A stretch of 8,183 nt of DNA from an uncultured Actinomycetes bacterium. Lineage in GTDB: Bacteria; Actinomycetota; Actinomycetes; S36-B12. The stretch lies in the NCBI GenBank assembly GCA_903848435.1, contig CAINGG010000520.1, positions 1-8,183 on the forward strand, in the 5' to 3' direction. The notes below the pieces were generated by a model. It worked only from the letters and a program-made list of their open reading frames with translations. It searched no databases and was not told where the DNA came from. Positions 1 through 5,468 of the stretch are shown piece after piece; within the stretch, counting starts at the first letter, position 1, and each line of letters opens with the position of its first letter. Both the position numbers and the translations under genes were made by a program.

Positions 1-542
1 GCCTTCTTCGCCGCCTTCTTCTCCGGCTTGTCGCCGGCCGCCTTCTTTGCCGCGGACTTCTTGGACGCCTTCTTCTCGGGCTTGTCGCCCGATGGCGCAC
101 TTGCCGCGGCCTCCTCACTTGCGGCCAGCTCGCCCGCGGCGGCATCGGCCGCGCCCTTGGCGGCCTCGGCGGCTTCGGCGGCAACGCTCTGGGTGGCCTG
201 CGCCGCGGTGGCTGCCGCGACCTGGGTCGTCTGAGCGGCCTGCGATACGACGGCGCCCGCGGTGGCCGCGGCATCGGTCACCGTGTCGGCGACCTTCGGC
301 GGCACGATCCCCGACGTGTACGCCGCGTCCGACACCCCGCGCGCCGCCTTGTCGGCCAGCCCCGCGGTCGTCGACGCAGCGGTTGCCACGCCGCCCGACG
401 TGCGATCAGCGAACGTGGAGACCGCGTCGGCCCACGCATCGGCCCGCTCAGCGACCGGAGTGGTGTCCTTGTAGCGCTTCCAGGCGGCGACGCCCGCCGC
501 GGCTCCGGCCACGGCGGCCAGCACGAGCAGTGACTTGCGCAT
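1..542 (-). CDS. Membrane-anchored Ala-rich protein with Lys/Ala repeat tail (partial, 3' end off the left edge)
   Basis: The frame opens with ATG at 542 and stays open to the window edge, giving at least 180 residues. A strong Shine-Dalgarno (GGGAGGAG, 555-548) lies 5 bases before the start. The N-terminus has a short basic start (MRKS) and a hydrophobic stretch of about 16 residues ending in WKRYKD, which looks like a membrane anchor or uncleaved signal. Next comes a long Ala/Thr-rich region (about residues 30-140) with the look of an amphipathic helix, then a Lys/Ala tail containing two copies of GDKPEKKA 18 residues apart. Similar Lys/Ala tails occur in actinobacterial HU (HupB) and histone H1-like proteins, where they bind DNA, but no HU domain is visible and the anchor argues for an envelope protein. 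The tail could instead bind anionic polymers or be a spacer. I do not recognise the family. Coding is supported by the start signals and codon bias; function is unknown. Confidence 0.75.
   Translation of the reverse strand, partial: MRKSLLVLAAVAGAAAGVAAWKRYKDTTPVAERADAWADAVSTFADRTSGGVATAASTTAGLADKAARGVSDAAYTSGIVPPKVADTVTDAAATAGAVVSQAAQTTQVAAATAAQATQSVAAEAAEAAKGAADAAAGELAASEEAAASAPSGDKPEKKASKKSAAKKAAGDKPEKKAAKK
12..89 (-). repeat. 54-bp-period tandem repeat encoding GDKPEKKA units
   Basis: Bases 12-35 and 66-89 match at 23 of 24 positions and are 54 bases apart. On the minus strand they encode GDKPEKKA twice, separated by a Lys/Ser/Ala linker (ASKKSAAKKAA). The second unit is followed by more AAKKA as it leaves the window, so the array probably continues. 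The period is a multiple of three, so copy-number change would keep the frame. Confidence 0.7.
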
Positions 543-547
543 GGGGG

Positions 548-570
548 CTCCTCCCGACTGCATGACCGTA
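548..570 (-). promoter_or_regulatory. Putative -10 element and ribosome binding site for the Lys/Ala-tail protein
   Basis: On the minus strand TACGGT (570-565) fits the actinobacterial TANNNT -10. A transcript starting about 7 bases later (near 558) would begin almost directly at the GGGAGGAG ribosome binding site (555-548). No clear -35 hexamer is visible. The gene can therefore be transcribed separately from the GTPase gene upstream of it, although read-through across the 71-bp gap is possible. Confidence 0.4.
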
Positions 571-613
571 GCAACCGTTCGGTCGCGCCGCTCCCGGATG
601 GGCCAGGTCGGCG

Positions 614-1798
614 CTAGCGGCGTCCCTTGCCCTTGAAGTACGACATGAAGAGCTCGGTCACGCCCGATCCCGCTAGGAAGCGGTCGCGCTCGGCGGGCGG
701 CAACCCGAGGGCGTACTCGCAGACCCGCGCCCACGCCTCGCCGACCGCTCGCGTGAGCGAGCCGGCCACCGTGGCCGAGATGGCCGACGTCGCGATCTGC
801 CCGCCGGGGATCGCCTTGAGCAGGCTCGTGGCGATGTAGCGGCCGGCCATCGTCGCGCCGCCGGTGAGAACGACGGCGCCGGCCGCTGCGAGGGCGCGGG
901 ATCGATCGGCGGGCAGGCCGTAGGCGGCCGTCACCCGGGCGATCATCGTGACTTGCGTGGGAACCAGGAGGGCAGCGTCGGAGAAGGGAATGGGAGTCGC
1001 GCCGACACCCGCCGCCAGGGCAACCGACTGGTTGATGATCTTGCGCGCCGCCTGTCTTTTACGCTCCAGGTCGAGGATCTGGACGGCGGTCAGGGCAGCG
1101 GTGGCGACCTCCGGCACGACGAGGTACGTCGCGTCAAGGAGCTCCTGCAGGCCGAAGACAGGTGAGCCGGTGAACGGGTCGGCGAGTGCGTTGGTGAGGT
1201 AGGCGCGACCATCGGGTCGCAGCGGCAGTCCCAGAGACTGGATGTAGTTCGCGAGTTCGACGGCCTCGGGATGGGGCACGCCCTCGCGACTGGGCACCTG
1301 CGTGATGACGAGCATGACGGGGACGCCGATGTCGGCGAGGGCGCGCACGAAGTCCGCCTGCCGGTCCTCGAAGCGGCGGTCCGACCAGCGCACGAGGTAC
1401 CACGCGGCGTGGATCTGCTGGTCGATCGGGAGGGCGCGCGAGTCGGAGACGAAGGTGCGCAGCCCGGCGAGGATCTCATCGCCCGACGTGCCCGTCTCGA
1501 AGCCCTCTGAGTCGTAGAGCCCCAGCAGTCCACCCGGGTGGCGGTAGTAGACGAGGCCGCGAGTGACGGGCTTGCCGAGTCCGGTCTCGGCGACCTCGGT
1601 GCCGAAGATGGCGTTGACCAGCGTGGACTTGCCGACGCCCGTCTTGCCGAAGACGGCGAGGTTGAAACAGCCCAGCGCGGCGAACGCCTCCGAGAGGCGC
1701 TGCGCGAAGAGGGTCTCGAGCTCGGCTCGGCCGAGGTCGACGGCCGAGGTGTCCTTCGAGCTCGACTTCGCCGAGTCCTCCGGGCGCTGCACCGTCAT
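614..1798 (-). CDS. P-loop GTPase with C-terminal DUF697-like region
   Basis: The 394-residue protein has a clear G1/P-loop, GKTGVGKS (residues 51-58). A likely G2 threonine is T79 in PVTRG, and G3 is DSEG (96-99). The G4 position reads ITQVPS (165-170) in place of the usual NKxD/TKxD, so base recognition may differ. The C-terminal half (about 255-350) is rich in Ala/Gly with hydrophobic stretches, including a segment with TPIPFSDAALLVPTQ. This resembles the DUF697 (YcjF-like) region that follows Era-like GTPase domains in many bacteria and probably associates with the membrane. It ends in a basic FKGKGRR tail. The physiological role of this family is not established. There is no Shine-Dalgarno before ATG 1798, but a TACGGT hexamer sits exactly 6 bases upstream, suggesting a leaderless mRNA. 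It is divergent from the acyltransferase gene. GTPase assignment is firm; the DUF697 call is from recalled motif similarity. Confidence 0.9.
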   Translation of the reverse strand: MTVQRPEDSAKSSSKDTSAVDLGRAELETLFAQRLSEAFAALGCFNLAVFGKTGVGKSTLVNAIFGTEVAETGLGKPVTRGLVYYRHPGGLLGLYDSEGFETGTSGDEILAGLRTFVSDSRALPIDQQIHAAWYLVRWSDRRFEDRQADFVRALADIGVPVMLVITQVPSREGVPHPEAVELANYIQSLGLPLRPDGRAYLTNALADPFTGSPVFGLQELLDATYLVVPEVATAALTAVQILDLERKRQAARKIINQSVALAAGVGATPIPFSDAALLVPTQVTMIARVTAAYGLPADRSRALAAAGAVVLTGGATMAGRYIATSLLKAIPGGQIATSAISATVAGSLTRAVGEAWARVCEYALGLPPAERDRFLAGSGVTELFMSYFKGKGRR

Positions 1799-1804
1799 GG
1801 AATC

Positions 1805-1810
1805 ACCGTA
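1805..1810 (-). promoter_or_regulatory. Putative -10 (TACGGT) for leaderless transcription of the GTPase gene
   Basis: Read on the minus strand, TACGGT (1810-1805) is followed by six bases and then ATG at 1798. Transcription starting 7 bases after the hexamer would begin on the A of the start codon. No purine-rich ribosome binding site lies between them, which supports a leaderless start. Confidence 0.5.
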
Positions 1811-1836
1811 TGCCCCCGCAGGCCCCGAACGCGCAC

Positions 1837-1861
1837 TAGCGTCGGTCGTGACTGCGGGAGG
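1837..1861 (+). promoter_or_regulatory. Putative -10 (TAGCGT) and ribosome binding site for the acyltransferase gene
   Basis: TAGCGT at 1837-1842 fits TANNNT, placing transcription start near 1849-1850. GGGAGG (1856-1861) is a good Shine-Dalgarno 5 bases before ATG 1867. It overlaps the in-frame GTG at 1861, so that GTG is less likely to be the start. No convincing -35 hexamer is seen. The GTPase -10 lies 27 bases away on the other strand, so this is a compact divergent promoter region. Confidence 0.45.
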
Positions 1862-1866
1862 TGGCC

Positions 1867-3267
1867 ATGAGCGACGCGGATGCCGATCGCATGGGGGCGT
1901 TCGACGCCGTCATGTGGGGCATCGAGGACGACCCCCTGCTCCGGTCGGTGATCGTGGCCCTGGTGTCGCTGGAGAGCGAGCCTGACCGTCATCGCCTGAC
2001 CGAGCGCGTCGAGCGGCTCACGCGCGTGGTTCCCCAGCTCCGCCAACGCGTCATCGGCAATCCCGTGTCCCTGATCCCGCCGCGCTGGGAGACCGATCCG
2101 CACTTCGACCTCGACTACCACCTGCGCTGGATCGCCCTTCCCGCTGGCGAGAGTTCCATGCGCGGCGTACTGCGCCTGGCCGAGATCGCGGCCGAGCAGG
2201 ACTTTGACCGGGATCGCCCGCTCTGGGAGATGACCGTCGCCACCGGGTTGGACGACGGCGGTGCCGCCATCATCATGAAGCTGCACCACGCGATCACGGA
2301 CGGCGTCGGCGGCATGATGCTGGCGGCGACGATGTTCGACCTCGCGCCTGAGGGCGCCGACCTCGGCCCGATGCCGGAGGCGCCCGCCGTGCGCCCGTCG
2401 CTCGATCCACTGCAGCGGCTCTCCGCTGGCATCGACTACGAAGTGCAGGAGTCGCGCGGGCTCGTGCAGTCCGCGCTGGGCGGCGGACTCGGCCTGGTAC
2501 GCCGAGCCGTGACCGATCCGGCCGGGTCGCTGCAGTCCACGAGCGAGTTCGCGCTCTCAGCAAGCCGCCTGCTCGCGCCGGCGAGCACGCCGCTCAGCCC
2601 GATCATGACCGACCGCTCCCTCGATGTGCGCTGCGCGCTCCTGCACACCCCGCTCGCCTCGCTCAAGGCCGCGGGCAAGGACGCGGGCGGCACCCTCAAC
2701 GACGCGTTCATGGCGATCGTGGCGCGCGGCCTGCGCAGCTACCACTCCGCCCTGGGCGCCGATGTTGAGGCATTGCGCGTCAACATGCCCGTCAACATGC
2801 GCAAGGGCGACGATGCGCCCGTGCGCGGCAATTCCTGGGTGCCCGCTCGCTTCGCGCTCCCGCTGGGCGGCAGGACAGCAGTCGACACGATGCGCGACCT
2901 GCACCCGGTGCTGCTCGCCGCCCGCACGGAGCCGGCGCTGCCGGTGTCGACCATCGTCTACCGACTGCTGTGCACGCTGCCCAATCCCGTCGCCACCGTC
3001 ATCGCCGGAGGGCTCATGAAGGGCACAGACGTGGCCGCGACCAATGTGCCCGGACCGCCGTTCCCCGTCTATGTCGCGGGTGCCAAGGCCACCCGCATCG
3101 TGCCCTTCGCACCCAAGGGCGGTGCGGCGCTGAATGTCGCGCTCATGACGTACGACGGATCGGCGTACTTTGGCATCACCATGGATCCAGCCGCCGTGAC
3201 CGACACCGATCTCCTCGTGGGATCGCTCGCGGCCGCCATGCACGAGGTCACCGGCACCGGCCGCTAG
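1867..3267 (+). CDS. WS/DGAT family acyltransferase (wax ester synthase / diacylglycerol acyltransferase)
   Basis: The 466-residue protein is the usual length for bacterial WS/DGAT enzymes, which transfer an acyl group from acyl-CoA to diacylglycerol or a fatty alcohol, making storage lipid at the membrane. The catalytic motif HHxxxDG is present as HHAITDG (residues 140-146), with H141 as the expected general base. The PLWE motif is at 118-121. The conserved Asn-Asp pair is in TLNDAF (N278, D279). The TNVPGPP stretch (392-398) is typical of the C-terminal DUF1298 region. Motif order and spacing are complete, so the enzyme should be active. Start ATG 1867 is chosen because GGGAGG lies 5 bases upstream; GTG 1861 would add two residues. 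The family has many paralogues in actinobacteria, so substrate choice (triacylglycerol or wax ester) cannot be read from sequence. It is divergent from the GTPase gene and followed after 70 bp by the transglycosylase, which has its own promoter-like element. Confidence 0.93.
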   Translation: MSDADADRMGAFDAVMWGIEDDPLLRSVIVALVSLESEPDRHRLTERVERLTRVVPQLRQRVIGNPVSLIPPRWETDPHFDLDYHLRWIALPAGESSMRGVLRLAEIAAEQDFDRDRPLWEMTVATGLDDGGAAIIMKLHHAITDGVGGMMLAATMFDLAPEGADLGPMPEAPAVRPSLDPLQRLSAGIDYEVQESRGLVQSALGGGLGLVRRAVTDPAGSLQSTSEFALSASRLLAPASTPLSPIMTDRSLDVRCALLHTPLASLKAAGKDAGGTLNDAFMAIVARGLRSYHSALGADVEALRVNMPVNMRKGDDAPVRGNSWVPARFALPLGGRTAVDTMRDLHPVLLAARTEPALPVSTIVYRLLCTLPNPVATVIAGGLMKGTDVAATNVPGPPFPVYVAGAKATRIVPFAPKGGAALNVALMTYDGSAYFGITMDPAAVTDTDLLVGSLAAAMHEVTGTGR

Positions 3268-3325
3268 TCGATCAATCCCAACCAACCACGACGGCTTGGC
3301 TGTCCCCACGGACCGTGCCGCGGGT

Positions 3326-3331
3326 TACCGT
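3326..3331 (+). promoter_or_regulatory. Putative -10 (TACCGT) for leaderless transcription of the transglycosylase gene
   Basis: TACCGT is followed by six bases and then GTG at 3338, so transcription would start on the GTG. There is no Shine-Dalgarno before it. An 11-base inverted repeat, CACGG-A-CCGTG (3307-3317), lies just upstream in what would be the -31 to -21 region. It could be an operator but may be chance. Confidence 0.45.
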
Positions 3332-3337
3332 GGATGC

Positions 3338-3889
3338 GTGGGCCGGACCGGGCGGGTGATCGCCATCGTGGCCGCGGCGGTCCTCGTGCTCGGGCTCGCC
3401 GCGGTCGGTGGCTTCCTGGCCCTGGGCGGACTCGATCGCTGGCGCGACTCGCAGGCGATCGTCGTCCCCGACCAGTACCGCGCGGCCATCAAGGCGGCCG
3501 CCAAGCGCTGCAACGCGGTGCCGGCACGCGTCCTCGCCGCCCAGCTCGCGTCGGAGAGCTCGTGGGACCCGCAGGCCGTGAGCCCCGCGGGTGCCCAGGG
3601 AATCGCGCAGTTCATGCCCGAGGTGTGGGCCGAACACGGCGTCGATGGCGACGGCGACGGCACCGCCGACGTCTGGAACCCGATCGACGCGATCCACTCC
3701 GCCGCCGAGCTCAACTGCCTGAATCGCAAGCTCGTTGCCGACGTACCCGGCGATGAATTGCGCAACATCCTCGCCGCGTACAACGCCGGGTTCAACCAGG
3801 TCGTGCGGTATCAGGGCGTCCCGCCCTTCCCCGAGACCAAGGACTACGTCGACCGCGTGCTGCGCCGTGCCGAGCGGATCGAGCTCTAG
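3338..3889 (+). CDS. Small membrane-anchored lytic transglycosylase (SLT/GEWL fold)
   Basis: The 183-residue protein would cleave the MurNAc-GlcNAc bond of peptidoglycan by a non-hydrolytic reaction, outside the membrane. Residues 1-6 (VGRTGR) are basic and 7-29 form one hydrophobic segment, an uncleaved anchor or signal peptide. The catalytic domain starts near residue 45. The catalytic glutamate is E73 in ASESSWDPQAVS, followed by the GAQGIAQFMP motif (85-94) and AYNAG (147-151), the standard SLT signatures. An Asp-rich loop, DGDGDGTAD (103-111), sits between the second and third motifs and looks like an EF-hand-type calcium site. Two cysteines (C58, C127) could form a disulfide. GTG 3338 is chosen because the hydrophobic anchor begins soon after it and a TANNNT hexamer lies exactly 6 bases upstream. 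An in-frame TTG at 3296 would add 14 non-conserved-looking residues. The gene is convergent with the dehydrogenase gene. Confidence 0.9.
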   Translation: MGRTGRVIAIVAAAVLVLGLAAVGGFLALGGLDRWRDSQAIVVPDQYRAAIKAAAKRCNAVPARVLAAQLASESSWDPQAVSPAGAQGIAQFMPEVWAEHGVDGDGDGTADVWNPIDAIHSAAELNCLNRKLVADVPGDELRNILAAYNAGFNQVVRYQGVPPFPETKDYVDRVLRRAERIEL

Positions 3890-3901
3890 CCCTTCCCACG
3901 C

Positions 3902-3958
3902 ACTTGTCGCCTTCTGCCGCGCGTGCGGGCCGCGAATTCGCGGCGCAAGGAGACAAGT
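3902..3958. terminator. Large imperfect inverted repeat between convergent genes, possible bidirectional terminator
   Basis: The left arm 3902-3921 pairs with the right arm 3939-3958 at 17 of 20 positions plus one G-U wobble, leaving a 17-base loop. The outer seven bases (ACTTGTC / GACAAGT) pair perfectly. A second, competing structure overlaps it: a perfect 16-base palindrome GCCGCGAATTCGCGGC at 3929-3944. The repeat sits 12 bases after the transglycosylase stop and 18 bases beyond the dehydrogenase stop on the other strand, a suitable place to end both transcripts. There is no T-tract on either side, which is common for GC-rich actinobacteria but leaves termination unproven. It could also be a copy of a dispersed intergenic repeat. 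Confidence 0.55.
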
Positions 3959-3976
3959 CGGGAGGGGGACGGCGGT

Positions 3977-4894
3977 CTAGGCGCGGGGATTGCCGCCCAT
4001 GTCGGAGTTGCCGCGGGCCCGTGCGACCAGGCCCGGTACGACAGCGGTGAGCTCCGAGGGATCCCACCGCCCCTCCTTCGTCGCCACCGGGCCCTTCACC
4101 CACGGCTCGGCCACGCCGATCTCACCGCCTACGACGGTGAAGACGCGCCCGGTGACACCGGCCGACAGCGGGCTGCCGAGCCACACCACGAGCGGGGAGA
4201 TGTTGGCCGGGTCCATCGCAGAGAAGCCGCCCGGATCGCCGTCGGTCTCGGCCACCAGCCCGAGTCCCTCGGTCATGCGGGTGAGCGCCACGGGAGCGAT
4301 CGCATTGGCCGTCACTCCGAGTCGTCCGAGTTCGTCGGCGAGGATGATCGTCATAGCCGCGATTCCGGCTTTGGCCGCGCCGTAGTTGGCCTGACCGATG
4401 TTGCCGAAGATGCCCGACGGTGATGACGTCGAGATGATTCGCGCGTCGTTGGTCTCGCCGGCCTTGGCGCGCGCGCGCCAGTAATCGACGGCATGGCGGG
4501 AGACGGCAAAGGTGCCACGCAGGTGGACCGCCATCACCGAGTCGAACTCGTCCTCGGTCATGTTGACGAACATCCGGTCGCGCAGGATGCCGGCGTTGTT
4601 GACGACGACGTCGAGACCGCCGAAGGTGTCAAGGGCGGCCTGCACGATGCGCCCGGCGGCGGCGTAGTCGGTGACGCTGTCGGTCGTCGCGATGGCCTCA
4701 CCGCCCATGGCGCGGATCTCCTCGACGACCTGCTGCGCCGGGCCAGCGTCGGCACCGTCACCGTCGACCGATCCGCCGAGGTCGTTGACGACGACCTTGG
4801 CACCCTCGCGCGCGAAGGCCAGGGCATGCTCACGGCCGATCCCCCGGCCCGCGCCGGTGATGACGACGACGCGCCCCTCGCAGATGCCCGCCAT
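3977..4894 (-). CDS. Short-chain dehydrogenase, (3R)-hydroxyacyl-CoA dehydrogenase (MFE-2-like) type
   Basis: The 305-residue protein is a classical SDR with a Rossmann fold. It has TGAGRGIG (residues 13-20) for the cofactor and D38 in VVVNDLGGS. D38 at the end of the second strand favours NAD(H) over NADP(H). NNAG is at 99-102, and the catalytic triad is S158, Y171 and K175 (YGAAK). The VVVNDLGGS stretch with a following insert (about 41-52), the ISTSSPSGIFGNIGQANY segment and the C-terminal extension after residue 260 resemble the dehydrogenase part of peroxisomal multifunctional enzyme type 2 (HSD17B4) and its stand-alone bacterial relatives. These oxidise 3-hydroxyacyl-CoA or related substrates. 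The exact substrate is an inference. ATG 4894 is chosen over the in-frame upstream start at 4918 because AAGGGAG lies just before it and the protein then begins with the usual short lead into the Rossmann strand. It is divergent from the phosphatase gene and convergent with the transglycosylase gene. Confidence 0.88.
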   Translation of the reverse strand: MAGICEGRVVVITGAGRGIGREHALAFAREGAKVVVNDLGGSVDGDGADAGPAQQVVEEIRAMGGEAIATTDSVTDYAAAGRIVQAALDTFGGLDVVVNNAGILRDRMFVNMTEDEFDSVMAVHLRGTFAVSRHAVDYWRARAKAGETNDARIISTSSPSGIFGNIGQANYGAAKAGIAAMTIILADELGRLGVTANAIAPVALTRMTEGLGLVAETDGDPGGFSAMDPANISPLVVWLGSPLSAGVTGRVFTVVGGEIGVAEPWVKGPVATKEGRWDPSELTAVVPGLVARARGNSDMGGNPRA

Positions 4895-4933
4895 GGTGGC
4901 TCCCTTCCAACGGCGCACGTCGCCGACCCGGCG

Positions 4934-4958
4934 AGGCTAGCGATCACGGCACGCCGTG
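4934..4958. promoter_or_regulatory. Divergent promoter region with overlapping -10-like elements and an inverted repeat
   Basis: On the minus strand TAGCCT (4939-4934) fits TANNNT and would give a leader of about 33 bases with an AAGGGAG site before the dehydrogenase ATG. On the plus strand TAGCGA (4938-4943) is a weaker -10 candidate for the phosphatase gene; it overlaps the first element by two bases. Next to it is a 6-bp inverted repeat, CACGGC-AC-GCCGTG (4945-4958), in the phosphatase leader. It could be an operator or a leader hairpin. The phosphatase may instead use TAGGAC at 4960. Confidence 0.35.
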
Positions 4959-4970
4959 GTAGGACGGGGT

Positions 4971-5468
4971 GTGACCGCGCCCCGATTACTCTTCGTCTGC
5001 ACCGGCAATGCCACGCGATCGGTCATCGCCGAGTCGATCGTGCGCCGCGACCGACCCGACTGGCCCGTCTACTCCGCCGGCACGTGGGCGATCCCCGGAC
5101 TGCCCTCCAGTCGCCGCACCCTGGCCGCCCTGACCTCGATCGACGTCAGTGCGCCCGGCCATCGCAGTCGCACACTCAATGCCGACCATCTGGTGGACGT
5201 CGATCTCGTCATCGCCTTCGAGCGCGACCACGTGTCCTACATTCGCGCGCGTTTCCCCGAGGCGGCGCCGTACGCGACCACGCTGCCCAGGCTCCTCAGG
5301 GACGACGCGTGGCCGCTGCCTGATCTCGCGACCGACGACGTGCGCGCACTCCCGGAGGTCGACGATCCGGCCGGCGGCGACATCGATGACTTCGTTGAGT
5401 GCGCGCAGCGGATCGCGGCCGACATGGCCCAACTCCTGCCGCGCCTCGACGCCTGGGCCGTGCGCTAG
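4971..5468 (+). CDS. Low-molecular-weight protein-tyrosine-phosphatase-like protein
   Basis: The 165-residue protein starts with a strand leading into a phosphate-binding loop, LLFVCTGNATRSVIAE. C10 is the expected nucleophile and R16 the phosphate-binding arginine (CX5R). The usual second cysteine of the C-X4-C-R-S form is replaced by Thr, a variant I associate with actinobacterial members of the family. VDDP (residues 130-133) supplies D132 as the likely general acid, located near the C-terminus as in LMW-PTPs. YSAGTWA (35-41) matches the SAGT segment after the loop. Length fits the family (about 150-165). The related arsenate reductases share this fold, so phosphatase activity is likely but not certain. 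GTG 4971 is preferred because AGGA (4961-4964) lies 6 bases upstream and the P-loop strand begins a few residues in; an in-frame GTG at 4956 would add five residues. Its stop overlaps the stop of the convergent racemase gene. Confidence 0.85.
   Translation: MTAPRLLFVCTGNATRSVIAESIVRRDRPDWPVYSAGTWAIPGLPSSRRTLAALTSIDVSAPGHRSRTLNADHLVDVDLVIAFERDHVSYIRARFPEAAPYATTLPRLLRDDAWPLPDLATDDVRALPEVDDPAGGDIDDFVECAQRIAADMAQLLPRLDAWAVR
5465..5468. other. Shared palindromic CTAG: overlapping stop codons of two convergent genes
   Basis: The phosphatase ends with TAG at 5466-5468 on the plus strand, and the racemase ends with TAG at 5467-5465 on the minus strand. The four bases CTAG serve both genes, so there is no intergenic space. 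Any terminator must lie inside the opposing coding region. Confidence 0.9.

Noticed and set aside
12..89. Repeat as part of a CRISPR array
   Set aside because: It is an in-frame coding repeat with Lys/Ala linkers, not conserved repeats with unique spacers.
47..565. 172-residue plus-strand open frame opposite the Lys/Ala-tail gene
   Set aside because: Arg/Pro-rich shadow with no start signal; the minus-strand frame has a strong ribosome binding site and a coherent anchor plus tail.
612..619. Palindrome CGCTAGCG at the GTPase stop codon as a terminator
   Set aside because: Only 8 bases with no loop and no T-tract; too small to support a terminator call.
1815..1858. 7-bp inverted repeat CCCGCAG / CTGCGGG flanking the acyltransferase -10
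   Set aside because: Short arms with a 30-base spacer in GC-rich DNA are easily chance, and the right arm overlaps the ribosome binding site.
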